Below, piece by piece: positions 34,789 to 42,658 of a stretch of 64,000 nt of DNA. Both the position numbers and the translations under genes were made by a program. The DNA comes from AV40 sp035568175. Its GTDB lineage: Bacteria > Verrucomicrobiota > Verrucomicrobiia > Chthoniobacterales > UBA10450. The stretch's first letter is position 1. Every line of letters begins with the position of its first letter. The stretch is from assembly GCA_035568175.1 (NCBI GenBank), contig DATMON010000015.1, positions 1 through 64,000 of the forward strand, written 5' to 3'. The notes beneath the pieces are model-generated. The model was given only the letters and a program-made list of their open reading frames with translations. It had not been told where the DNA came from and did not search any database.

Positions 34789-35442
34789 CTATTTCAGCGG
34801 CGGCTTGCCCGCATCAGTAAGCTTTTTGTTTAGGGCAATCTTTCGTGCTTTGGTGACCGCTGGTGCGACAAAATAGAAGTCAAACAATGATTCCAAGACG
34901 TCCAAGTTCCATTCCGCCTCGCCAGGTTCAACTGGAACGATTTCTCCTGTCGCCGTACTTTTAATTGGGTGTGCCGCGAAGTTGCCGATATTTCGGATCG
35001 CATCCAAACTCTCCGCGATATGCGACGGCAGACTACCTCGGTCCAGCAACTCCTGAATTTCTTTGCTTAAATCTTGCGGCTTTACTTTGGCCTCGTCGCG
35101 AAGGATGAGTTGGAGACACCTTCGACTTAGTGCGGCGCTCGCTTTCGCGCTGTCCGGCAGGACGAGGCAAGCTTCGTCATAATCCTCTCGATATTTCTTT
35201 GGCACATCGGTGGGAAGTGGTGCACGACCCGCAACCTTTGGTCGGACAAGTCGAGATGTAAGTTCGGTACCTAGATCATTCGAGTTACGATAATATTGAT
35301 CAGAGGATACCAAACGGATTACGAGTCTACTGCAAGCCGAGCAGCGACACACAAGAACTGCCCACTGACCATCTTGGTCCTTCTCGATATAAACAACGTC
35401 CTCGCGAGCGTGAAAGTCGATCGTGCAGTGCGGACACTTCAT
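34789..35442 (-). CDS. DUF4145 (HEPN-like) protein with N-terminal zinc ribbon
   Basis: About 217 residues from ATG 35442 (MKCPHCTIDFHAREDVVY); a start 36 bases upstream is open but adds unlikely sequence. CPHC at residue 3 and CRCSACSRL near 33 form a zinc ribbon. The DUF4145 core follows: DYDEACLVLPDSAKASAALSRRCLQLILRDE, ...LDRGSLPSHIAESLDAIRNIGNFAAHP. DUF4145 belongs to the HEPN superfamily and is often found in mobile or defence contexts, where some relatives are RNases; the R-x4-6-H active motif is not clear here, so activity is open. It sits alone between two TATATGTC repeats. Confidence 0.8.
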   Translation of the reverse strand: MKCPHCTIDFHAREDVVYIEKDQDGQWAVLVCRCSACSRLVIRLVSSDQYYRNSNDLGTELTSRLVRPKVAGRAPLPTDVPKKYREDYDEACLVLPDSAKASAALSRRCLQLILRDEAKVKPQDLSKEIQELLDRGSLPSHIAESLDAIRNIGNFAAHPIKSTATGEIVPVEPGEAEWNLDVLESLFDFYFVAPAVTKARKIALNKKLTDAGKPPLK

Positions 35443-35470
35443 TGACGCGACCCTGCACCAAAATCCAGCG

Positions 35471-35510
35471 CCTTGCAAAATCAGGATTGATATATGTCCG
35501 ATAAAATCGG
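35471..35510 (+). repeat. TATATGTC repeat, copy 3 of 7
   Basis: CCTTGCAAAATCAGGATTGA, then TATATGTCCGATAAAATCGG. It keeps the TTGCAAA and GATTG blocks of the long form. Confidence 0.75.
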
Positions 35511-35635
35511 AAACCGACTAACGGATAGAAGTGAGCCACAGCCGGGAAGCCGGACTATGGAATAACATCAACGTAAACGAAGAATCCATCACGATCCGAA
35601 TCGAAACGGAGTAGGCTGTTGGCTCGACTGAAGTG

Positions 35636-36265
35636 TTAGGCGTCTGCGCGCCCACCTTGGTACCACCTCTCGTGGACGATGCGCAGCGCAACAAGTCCTG
35701 TTAGCGTGAAAATAATTGCGCGTGCCCCGTTTGACCACAAGAGTCTGAAATACATCTCTTGCGAAAAGCCACCGCTATACATCTGATCCTGGGCCCCGGC
35801 AGCTAGCGGCGTGCTGGCCACAAACGCAGTGCACAGGGCGATGACCAACCAGATGTGGCGCGACGGTACGCCGCGACAAGGGATCCAAAGCAGAAGCGAC
35901 CAGGACAGAAACATAACGCCAGCGGGAAGGATGATGATTGGAAGCCGGGACAGGTACGCTTTGCTGAAACCGTGAAAGGCCTGGGGACCAAATTGGCTCA
36001 TGTCGGCGTAGATCGGATAGATGGTCAGCTCGGCGATCCAGCCCGACGAAACGTTGTACCAAGTCGCTGCGACTGCGATAAGGAGCAGCACGTCCGCGAA
36101 GCGGCCTCCAACTGGCGGCGCTGATGCCGAAGTCAGCTCCGTGCCGCGGGTCTTGGCGCGCCGCCGGAGGCTGCGTGCCGCCGCGACGATAGAGATGAGA
36201 AGCGATGAAACAAGCATCGCGGCAAACAAGAGGAAGCACAGGTTGGAGAAAAAGCGGTAACTCAT
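35636..36265 (-). CDS. Five-helix membrane protein, unknown
   Basis: 209 residues with about five membrane helices (FFSNLCFLLFAAMLVSSLLI; FADVLLLIAVAATWYN; LPIIILPAGVMFLSWSLLLW; HIWLVIALCTAFVAST; GARAIIFTLTGLVALRI). The block WIAELTIYPIYADMSQFGPQAFHGF recalls DUF1772-like membrane proteins (anthrone-oxygenase-like), but the match is only by eye. The stop codon lies within GTTAGGC (35635-35641). One gene per repeat interval, like its neighbours. Confidence 0.6.
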   Translation of the reverse strand: MSYRFFSNLCFLLFAAMLVSSLLISIVAAARSLRRRAKTRGTELTSASAPPVGGRFADVLLLIAVAATWYNVSSGWIAELTIYPIYADMSQFGPQAFHGFSKAYLSRLPIIILPAGVMFLSWSLLLWIPCRGVPSRHIWLVIALCTAFVASTPLAAGAQDQMYSGGFSQEMYFRLLWSNGARAIIFTLTGLVALRIVHERWYQGGRADA

Positions 36266-36293
36266 GGAGCGTGATCAGGGACGCCTAACTACA

Positions 36294-36321
36294 GGATAAC
36301 CGACAATTTCGACGGTTATCC
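36294..36321. other. Nine-base-pair hairpin upstream of the five-helix protein
   Basis: GGATAACCG (36294-36302) and CGGTTATCC (36313-36321) pair perfectly around a 10-base loop. It lies 30 bases upstream of the gene start on the minus strand. It could be a regulator operator or an mRNA leader hairpin. Confidence 0.55.
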
Positions 36322-36398
36322 AGCGTATTAGCCGACAAAAGCCGCAAACCTGTCGGACTCAATCCTGCGCCTGGGGTCATGCCATCAGCTCTGCGCCG

Positions 36399-36461
36399 TA
36401 AATGCCCGCCAGAGCTCCCCTGCCCCTTTGGCAAAGAAAGATTGCTATATGTCATGCAAAG
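36399..36461 (+). repeat. TATATGTC repeat, copy 4 of 7 (long form)
   Basis: AAATGCCCGCCAGAGCTCCC followed by CTGCCCCTTTGGCAAAGAAAGATTGCTATATGTCATG in pieces. The left 40 bases match copies 5 and 6 closely. Confidence 0.85.
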
Positions 36462-36477
36462 AAGCCTTCGTTAGGCG

Positions 36478-37083
36478 TTACAGACTGGTCGCCCTGAAAA
36501 CGAGATTATCGGGTAGCACCACGTGGTTTTTGTCTGCGATGACTTTAAGGTCCCGGTAAATTGCATTGTAATCGGCTTCCCCTTTCATCTGCGTCCATCT
36601 GCTTAAAATAACTTTCATCTCCTGATCCGTGATGTAGGGAGCGATTGCTGTTGTGTGCTGGCGAAAACTCGTAATGATCCGCATCTGGAAAAACGTGTTG
36701 TAGAGGATCAGCAGTGTCCCCAAGTCGAGCAACAGCACGAGGATGATTAAGCCCCAGACCCTACGCGACCGAGCACGGTTGGAACTTGCTAGCTCCGCGG
36801 CGCGATGGGGCAGCCTAACGACCCCGATTGTGATACCCAGAATCGTCAAGAAGCCACAGACCGCCCCTAGCACAAGCGTGAATAAGTAGAGAGCCGGGTC
36901 GGGACCGACGCCGAGAGCCGCCTGCGCGAAGAGCCGATCGGTGTAGATGTGAAACAGCGTTCCGGAAAAGCGGAACAAAATGAGACTGACCAGCCGAAGA
37001 ATCGGATCGAGACAATACAAAAAGATAACAGTGCCAATTAGACTTGTTGCAATTCCAATCTTCCAAGCGCGGTCGATCTTCAT
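36478..37083 (-). CDS. Three-helix membrane protein, unknown
   Basis: 201 residues. Helices: IGIATSLIGTVIFLYCLDPIL (about 9-29), LYLFTLVLGAVCGFLTILGI (about 65-85), VWGLIILVLLLDLGTLLILYN (about 108-128), then a soluble helical tail of 70 residues (TDQEMKVILSRWTQMKGEAD...). No known family. It is bounded by repeat copies 4 and 5. The start MKIDRAWK fits well. Confidence 0.65.
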   Translation of the reverse strand: MKIDRAWKIGIATSLIGTVIFLYCLDPILRLVSLILFRFSGTLFHIYTDRLFAQAALGVGPDPALYLFTLVLGAVCGFLTILGITIGVVRLPHRAAELASSNRARSRRVWGLIILVLLLDLGTLLILYNTFFQMRIITSFRQHTTAIAPYITDQEMKVILSRWTQMKGEADYNAIYRDLKVIADKNHVVLPDNLVFRATSL

Positions 37084-37159
37084 AAGCCTACCGAGAATTA
37101 CACTCCGTGCTGCAGTCTATTTCTGGCCCTTCCCAGGAGCAAGCCCGCAAAACGCTGCA

Positions 37160-37222
37160 AATGCCCGTCCAGCCTCCCCTACCCCTTTTGCAAAGAAAGA
37201 TTGCTATATGTCATGTAAAACC
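37160..37222 (+). repeat. TATATGTC repeat, copy 5 of 7 (long form)
   Basis: AAATGCCCGTCCAGCCTCCC, CTACCCCTTTTGCAAAGAAA, GATTGCTATATGTCATGTAA. The best match to copies 4 and 6. Confidence 0.85.
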
Positions 37223-37266
37223 GCCTTGGCGAGCGGCTCCAAAGATACGTTGTCGGCGCAACGCGA

Positions 37267-38022
37267 TTAAAATCTAAAGTTCAAGCCCGCCCGGACAATG
37301 TGGCCCGTCGTTTCTGCCGTAAATGCGTATGGGCCGTTCCTAAAGAAGTTTTGCGCGCTGAAGGATTGATCCTCGAGCGCGAAATAAAGGTATTCGGCCT
37401 TGACCGACCAGTGCTTGCCGATTGCGTGCTCGATGCCGCCTCCAACGGTATAACCCCAATTAAATTCTTTTGTGTGAGCATCGATAAGATCAGGCCCGCA
37501 GTTCCCTGTGTTACAATCGTCAATGACCCTCGTTTCATAATTCACACCGATACCGCCGCCCGTCGCATAAATCAGCCAGCAGTTAAGAGCGACTCCAATG
37601 CGTCCACGGAAAGTCGTGTAAAAATCACTGCTGCTTTTACCGCGAGTGTCTCCGCCCGGAGCGCCCGGTTCGATGCCGCTGCCATCAAGATTCATGTAGC
37701 CGAGATCAGCCTCCGGCCCGAAAACGAGCCAGTGCCACTGCCAGTTGTAACCGACTTGCATTCCAGCGACAAACCCTGACTCGCTGTATCCAAATGGACG
37801 AGGCTCGTCGAGAAACTGGTAGTTAAAATCGAGGTCCTCGCTGTGACCAAATTGGCCTCCTGCGTGCAAACCAACATAGAAGCCGGACCAATCGCAACCG
37901 GAAGGCGCCGGCGCAGCCATGACTTCTTTGTCCTTCGAATCACGAGGGAGCGCCTCGGGTCCGGCGAATGCCACTACCGCTAGCGCCGTCACCGCGAAGA
38001 AGACGACAATTAAAGCACGCAT
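37267..38022 (-). CDS. Outer-membrane beta-barrel protein (Omp25/porin-family type)
   Basis: About 251 residues from ATG 38022, which opens a signal peptide (MRALIVVFFAVTALAVVAFA); an open start at 38106 adds repeat-side sequence. CDWSGFYVGLHAGGQFG is the classic opening of the small eight-strand OM barrel family of alpha-proteobacterial Omp25 type, and alternating strands (WGYTVGGGIEHAIGKHWSVKAEYLYFAL) lead to the C-terminal Phe (RAGLNFRF) needed for BAM recognition. Probable function: surface/structural barrel or small porin. Lies between repeat copies 5 and 6. Confidence 0.85.
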   Translation of the reverse strand: MRALIVVFFAVTALAVVAFAGPEALPRDSKDKEVMAAPAPSGCDWSGFYVGLHAGGQFGHSEDLDFNYQFLDEPRPFGYSESGFVAGMQVGYNWQWHWLVFGPEADLGYMNLDGSGIEPGAPGGDTRGKSSSDFYTTFRGRIGVALNCWLIYATGGGIGVNYETRVIDDCNTGNCGPDLIDAHTKEFNWGYTVGGGIEHAIGKHWSVKAEYLYFALEDQSFSAQNFFRNGPYAFTAETTGHIVRAGLNFRF

Positions 38023-38110
38023 GCTGCTCTGTCTCTCAAAGACAGGCGAATCCGTCAAGCACCAAGCAGTTTGCCTTTCGACGAAAGCAATCAGGCGATT
38101 CGACAATGAC

Positions 38111-38170
38111 CGCCAGAGCTCCCCTATCCCTTTTGCAAAGAAAGATTGCTATATGTCCTCTAAAATCGCC
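38111..38170 (+). repeat. TATATGTC repeat, copy 6 of 7 (long form)
   Basis: CGCCAGAGCTCCCCTATCCC, TTTTGCAAAGAAAGATTGCT, ATATGTCCTCTAAAATCGCC. Right arm differs from the other copies. Confidence 0.85.
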
Positions 38171-38409
38171 GTCCCAATTTGGTTCTGTCGGCCTCATTCC
38201 TGCTCCAAATCTTCCCTTGAACGCTAGTAGTGCAGTCATATGACAGCCCTCCGTTGGAGTTTATTGAAGTTGCTCTGACGGGGGGTTCATTTTTGCCTCC
38301 GATTCGGGATGAAAATCCTATTATTGCCTTCGGTATCCATTTTGTTAAAAGGCTCACGGTAATGTTTCATACCAAGGCTCGGCATCGTATTGAGTGATCG
38401 GTGCCGAGC

Positions 38410-38703
38410 CTATTTCCTTCGTGCTCTTTCGGCAATGGCCACCTGAACAGCTCTGTGCGGCGATTCCACGGGCGGAACACTGATAATGATTTTAACCGTG
38501 GGAACGCCATCGGTATCCGCAAAGGGGAAAGCGTAGCAACGCTTCGCACTGTCGTGGCCTTCGAGATCGAACGTCTCGACCATTCCATCCCAAACTACTT
38601 TGCCTTGGAAATACTCGACGACGGCATCTGAGCGTACGTGGTTCGACTTGCAAAGGCAGACTCGTTCGACTGCTAGTTTTAATTGCTCAATCCTAGGGCT
38701 CAC
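38410..38703 (-). CDS. Small conserved-looking hypothetical protein
   Basis: 97 residues. KVVWDGMVETFDLEGHDSAKRCYAF...VPTVKIIISVPPVESPHRAVQVAI is the pattern of a family of small proteins scattered in mobile regions of many bacteria; their role is unknown. An overlapping plus-strand frame exists but lacks such a pattern. Only gene between repeat copies 6 and 7. Confidence 0.65.
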   Translation of the reverse strand: MSPRIEQLKLAVERVCLCKSNHVRSDAVVEYFQGKVVWDGMVETFDLEGHDSAKRCYAFPFADTDGVPTVKIIISVPPVESPHRAVQVAIAERARRK

Positions 38704-38884
38704 GCTTCAACCATCTCAACGAGATAGCGCAGAGTCCAGAACGTGTTTGCAATTCCTACGGCCATTGTCGGAGTGCATCTGACAGCTATGTGAGACTTCA
38801 CGAAATTGTAATAGGCATAGGACACTACCCGTTTTTACGGCCTCTTTTTACTTCCTCTCCTTAGAGGCTCCTAGAATCATTTTA

Positions 38885-38932
38885 TCCCATTTGGCAAAGA
38901 AAGATTGCTATATGTCATATAAAATCGACAGG
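38885..38932 (+). repeat. TATATGTC repeat, copy 7 of 7
   Basis: TCCCATTTGGCAAAGAAAGA, TTGCTATATGTCATATAAAA, TCGACAGG. Perfect TATATG-T-CATATA palindrome as in copy 1. The right flank AATCGACAGGTGTTGCCTCC recurs at 40061. Confidence 0.85.
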
Positions 38933-39001
38933 TGTTGCCTCCGATTGCGTATGGTTTTTAGAGTGGACATTTGTTAGGGCAACTTGGTAGAACGTTAGTC
39001 T

Positions 39002-39649
39002 ATGAAAACCAAAGGTTTGCACAGACTGTCCAGACTCACTGAGCGTACTTCTTGTGCGTTGGCGATTGTAGTCGTTTGGGGATTCTGCCTTCGGACGTCG
39101 CAAGCTGGCTACACTATAACCCTTCAGCAAGTCGGCCCCGATGTCGTCGCTACCGGAAGCGGAGCGATAGATGTGACTGGGCTTACCGGTGGGTTCCACA
39201 GCTTGAGCAATGGAGGGGGTATGATTCCAAATTCGGGGAACATAAACATGGGATCGACAACTACAGGGGATGTAAAGCAATACACTGGCTTCACTGGACC
39301 GGCGGCGTTCGGAGGCCAGGGCCCGGAGCACGCCGACAGTAGCAGCGGAGACATATTAGGGATTAGCCAGTCCGCCCCAGGCCTCAATAATGCAATATGG
39401 GTGCCGTTTGGTTATGTGAATGATACTCCCCTAGTGGATAGCTCGATATACAATAACGCGACTATTTCAAGCCTCGGCCTAACACCTGGCATTTATCAGT
39501 GGAGCTGGGGGGCAGGGCCGGACCAAAACTTCAATTTGGACATTCAAGCAGTGCCGGAACCTGCTACATGGGCCGCTGGAGCCTTGCTAACAGTTGGACT
39601 TTTCTCACGGTTCATTCCGCGAAAACGCACAGTTTTAGATGCGCGTTGA
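39002..39649 (+). CDS. PEP-CTERM sorted surface protein
   Basis: 215 residues. A signal peptide (ALAIVVVWGFCLRTSQA) is followed by a Gly/Ser/Thr-rich beta domain (TGLTGGFHSLSNGGGMIPNS) and the C-terminal sorting signal: VPEPATW, a membrane helix (AAGALLTVGLFSRFI) and a basic tail (PRKRTVLDAR). PEP-CTERM proteins are cut and anchored by exosortase, usually with exopolysaccharide export; no exosortase is in this window. A TGGCGC-AAA-GCGCCA hairpin (39655-39669) lies just after the stop. Confidence 0.85.
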   Translation: MKTKGLHRLSRLTERTSCALAIVVVWGFCLRTSQAGYTITLQQVGPDVVATGSGAIDVTGLTGGFHSLSNGGGMIPNSGNINMGSTTTGDVKQYTGFTGPAAFGGQGPEHADSSSGDILGISQSAPGLNNAIWVPFGYVNDTPLVDSSIYNNATISSLGLTPGIYQWSWGAGPDQNFNLDIQAVPEPATWAAGALLTVGLFSRFIPRKRTVLDAR

Positions 39650-40174
39650 CAAACTGGCGCAAAGCGCCAAGTGGGTTTATAACATGATTCGTGGAAGATA
39701 AGGACGCCTTTAGCGTGGAAATACCTAAGCCAGCAGCGTGTTCTTATTAGGGACAGGCACTTCCGCGTGTATCACACGCTGATCAGAGATTTCGTTCCGC
39801 CGCCGACCATGCTGGATCGTCAGGTAGCAACAGCGTACGAGCTTCGGAACTTTCGCGACTATTATGATGTCACAGATCGCATTTTGCGGGCGTTGCGGGC
39901 ACAGTGGGGTGCCCAACCGCAGCAAGACGCCAGGTTGCTATCGGAGATGGATCGCACGCTGGCCTTTATCGAGTGGCGCCGGTTACCTTGGATATGCCGG
40001 ATTTTTCGTCGGAAACCGCGCTAATTTTGAATTTCCATACGACCAAGCGGCACCAACACCAATCGACAGGTATTGCCGCCGTTTGGCTCTGGAAATGACG
40101 CTTGGTATTCTTCTTTGATCGTTTCGTGACACTAGTGCGCGAGAACCTTCGGCAACCTGCGTCGGGCGCCGATC
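39650..40174. other. 525-base region with weak coding signal
   Basis: After a short hairpin at 39655-39669 (no T-run), the region holds one doubtful 85-codon frame (39767-40024) and, at 40061-40081, a near copy of the right flank of repeat copy 7. Otherwise nothing recognisable. Confidence 0.5.
39767..40024 (+). CDS. Doubtful small ORF, 85 codons
   Basis: Opens with GTG; the product is basic and helical (YELRNFRDYYDVTDRILRAL, EMDRTLAFIEWRRL). No signal peptide, no known family. Composition is like the surrounding island. It may be a real small gene or chance. Confidence 0.3.
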   Translation: MYHTLIRDFVPPPTMLDRQVATAYELRNFRDYYDVTDRILRALRAQWGAQPQQDARLLSEMDRTLAFIEWRRLPWICRIFRRKPR

Positions 40175-41248
40175 TTACTGATGAGCGTAGTAATCAATCG
40201 ATGCGCGTGCCAAATCGGTGTCGGTCACGAACTTGGCGAACAACGCATGGCCCGCAGCGTTGAAATGATTATCCCTCCCCGCATTAAATGGATCCACCCC
40301 GGCCATCGCAGACTTTAAGAATTCCGGATACGGTTCGCGGTAACTCACTCCCATCTGAGTCAGACCCGCCGCGATCAAAGGTGCAAAAGGATGATTCCCA
40401 GGCAGATGGCTTTCGACACGCGGCTTGTAAGGAATAAAGACTACGTAGAACTCCGCGTGGCGCGCCGCGACCGCCTCCTTTAGCTTTTTCAAAATAGCAA
40501 GAGTCAATTCAATGCCCTTACGATCCGCCTCGGATACGACGACGTCGGTGTCCAAATGCTTCGGCTTCCGCAGGAGTATGTTAATCAATCCGTGGACGCC
40601 TCGATCGCCAAGGTTCCAAACGCGGCAGTCCCGCTTCAGGTCACGAAAGAAGTTGTCAACTATGCTGTATCGAACGTGATCGTTGTGCAGGATTAATTCG
40701 TCGCCATTCAACGTGAAATAAGGCTTGAGATAAGAGTACTGCTTCGGATTGAGGTTGTTCTCGACATCATTGTAGAGGGTGAACGCCAGCACGACTTCGT
40801 CGGCATCGAACTTTTGGCCTCTGAGCAAATAAAACAAATACTCCTGGTCGGTGCCGTAACCGGAGACACCGCAGTTGATGATTTCGTCGTTCGTCCCGTA
40901 CACCTCTGGAGCGGTGAACAACTCCTCCTGACTGGCGCCCACGCCCCAGACGTACGAATCGCCCAGCACGAGAATTCGCTTTCTCCCGGATGTCTTCTTT
41001 AGCTGGATGTCGTCGGGGGCGCGCAGTCCGAATTGATTTTGATGAACGAAATCATCCCCTTTTTCGCCCCAGGTGACGTTCTCCCGCGGCGCCCAACCCA
41101 AATCGTGATCAAACCGATAAAAACGGTTTTTTTCGTCGACCGCGACCCCGAGGCGCGGCGCGAACAATCTCAACGCCACTTCCCCCAGCAGCGCCACGAT
41201 CAGGAAACTGATTAAGACCGCGGCAAATCGAAACAGAATCGCTTTCAT
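40175..41248 (-). CDS. Membrane-anchored SGNH/GDSL-type hydrolase
   Basis: 357 residues. One N-terminal helix (FAAVLISFLIVALLGEVAL), then the SGNH block I LVLGDSYVWGVGASQEE with the nucleophile Ser, block II-like NCGVSGYGTDQEYLFY, and C-terminal DNHFNAAGHALFAKF (the Asp-x-x-His pair). SGNH proteins of this layout remove or transfer acetyl groups on envelope polysaccharides. It lies at the right border of the island and is upstream-facing to a FecR gene on the same strand. Confidence 0.82.
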   Translation of the reverse strand: MKAILFRFAAVLISFLIVALLGEVALRLFAPRLGVAVDEKNRFYRFDHDLGWAPRENVTWGEKGDDFVHQNQFGLRAPDDIQLKKTSGRKRILVLGDSYVWGVGASQEELFTAPEVYGTNDEIINCGVSGYGTDQEYLFYLLRGQKFDADEVVLAFTLYNDVENNLNPKQYSYLKPYFTLNGDELILHNDHVRYSIVDNFFRDLKRDCRVWNLGDRGVHGLINILLRKPKHLDTDVVVSEADRKGIELTLAILKKLKEAVAARHAEFYVVFIPYKPRVESHLPGNHPFAPLIAAGLTQMGVSYREPYPEFLKSAMAGVDPFNAGRDNHFNAAGHALFAKFVTDTDLARASIDYYAHQ

Positions 41249-41331
41249 GATTGCGTTTTGGAAAAGGTCTCATCGACACGCAAAACCATTCTACCAGGGA
41301 CTGAGACCACCGCCACTGTCCTTAAAAATCG

Positions 41332-42582
41332 TCAGCGAATAAACTTACGCGGTCTTGGCGTCGGGCTCGCGCGTCTAATCGGCGGATAGTTTTTCTTTGG
41401 TGTCGGAATCTGGTTCGACTGGTTGCTCGGGTAATCCTGACGGGGGGTTGGCCGCAGGATCGGTTTGGGTGTTGACGTTGGATGCGACCGATGCGGCGTC
41501 GGAGTCGCTGTAGGATATGGTCGATGCGGGGTCGGAGTTGGCGTTGTCCCTGCTCCGCGACAATTCCTGCTCGCTTCTCTTTTGGAACCATAGCATTGAC
41601 CCTCCCTCTCCCGACAATCCGCTTCGGTGGTCTGGACGACTTCTCCGTGGATGCAGCACCAACAGGTTCCTCCTCCACCTCCTCCACAATGCGCGCGCGC
41701 CTCCCGTTCGGAGCCGAAAGCTTGACCGCCTCTCGCGCGGCACTCTGCTTCAGTCGATTGAACAACGTGCCCATCGATGCAGCACCACAACGTCGGCGCC
41801 GGTCCGGTCGGTAGGTAAACCGGAGAAGGTCCGCTCGGTAGGTAAACTGGAGACGGTCCGCCTTGAGAACCGGTGACACCAATCGGCGGTGGCGGTTGCG
41901 GCGGCGGCAGAGGAAGATTCGGATTGCGTCCGTCTGCTGCCGCGAGGATCAGATCCAGACTTGGTAGCGGTGGAAAATTTCTAATTAGCGGGTGCGTCTC
42001 CATAATCCGCTTCAAATCGACTCGCCCCGGCTTCGGAAGTTTCTTCGCACCGGCTCTCACATGGAGCAGTTGCGCGGCGCGGACCTGGCTCGATTGATTG
42101 GGAAAATTGTTCAATGAGAATCGCGCATCGCCTTCCAGAACGGTCAGTTCATCGTAACTGTCCACTTTTGATTCGAAGATCAGGGTCGTGCCCGTGATCG
42201 CGACCGAGACGGCCTTTGTCGAAATCTGGGCGCCGCCGGAATCCTTTCGGACGTAGAGCAGGATCGCGCCGCTGTCCAACCGGACGCTGCGACCCGCCCT
42301 GTTGAAACTAAAGATTGTGTTCGCACCCAAACGCGTAATTGTCAGATCGGCGAAGGTCAGCTCCGAGCGCGAAGCGTCTCCAGTCTTCAACGCGGTGCCG
42401 TTGTCGATTTTGTCGTTAATTACGGCGGGCCGTGCGTCGGCTTTGTCGGGCAAAACCTGGACCTCGTTAAAAATGGCGGTGACGTGGCCTTCAGGTTCCG
42501 AAGTTTGCGATAAAGCGAAGCCGGCGATTAGCGCTCCCGTCATAATGAAAGCGCACAACAACGCTCGCGGACCAGGGCTCAT
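41332..42582 (-). CDS. FecR-domain protein with duplicated Cys motif
   Basis: 416 residues. Signal peptide (ALLCAFIMTGALIAGFALS), FecR domain about 50-180 (LKTGDASRSELTFADLTITRLG, GAILLYVRKDSGGAQISTKAVSVAITGTT). Residues 266-299 and 308-341 are a direct duplication: W-C-C-I-x-G-x-V-V-Q-x-T-E-A-x-C-R...GS-x-REA...C. The C-terminus is a long Pro/Thr/basic tail (TPTPTPHRPYPTATPTPH). FecR domains here probably bind periplasmic or surface ligands rather than a sigma factor. The Cys pairs could form disulfides or a metal site. Confidence 0.8.
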   Translation of the reverse strand: MSPGPRALLCAFIMTGALIAGFALSQTSEPEGHVTAIFNEVQVLPDKADARPAVINDKIDNGTALKTGDASRSELTFADLTITRLGANTIFSFNRAGRSVRLDSGAILLYVRKDSGGAQISTKAVSVAITGTTLIFESKVDSYDELTVLEGDARFSLNNFPNQSSQVRAAQLLHVRAGAKKLPKPGRVDLKRIMETHPLIRNFPPLPSLDLILAAADGRNPNLPLPPPQPPPPIGVTGSQGGPSPVYLPSGPSPVYLPTGPAPTLWCCIDGHVVQSTEAECRARGGQAFGSEREARAHCGGGGGGTCWCCIHGEVVQTTEADCREREGQCYGSKREASRNCRGAGTTPTPTPHRPYPTATPTPHRSHPTSTPKPILRPTPRQDYPSNQSNQIPTPKKNYPPIRRASPTPRPRKFIR

Positions 42583-42658
42583 GAATTCAGCATCTCAGAA
42601 AGCTGTCTACTAAGTTTGCCGCCGAATGTCGACTACAGCTATCGGATAACGTCGCGGT

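Noticed and set aside
35515..36476. GCCTAAC/GTTAGGC boxes beside gene ends (35635, 36283, 36470) as integron attC sites
   Set aside because: Two cassette-like borders look right, but the inner L boxes do not pair, the sites would be about 190 bases long, other intervals lack the boxes, and the same 7-mer occurs about nine more times within ordinary genes of this window. No integrase is present.
33505..38932. CRISPR array
   Set aside because: The repeats are 740-1240 bases apart with genes between them; there are no short uniform spacers and no cas genes.
33505..38932. dif/Xer-type sites (pdif modules)
   Set aside because: The palindrome TATATG-T-CATATA has a 1-base centre and 6-base arms; dif sites need 11-base arms with a 6-8-base centre, and the XerD arm is not matched.
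33505..38932. TATATGTCATATAAAAT as a shared promoter
   Set aside because: No -35 hexamer at 16-18 bases from a -10 could be found consistently on either strand, and the distance to gene starts varies from 30 to about 190 bases.
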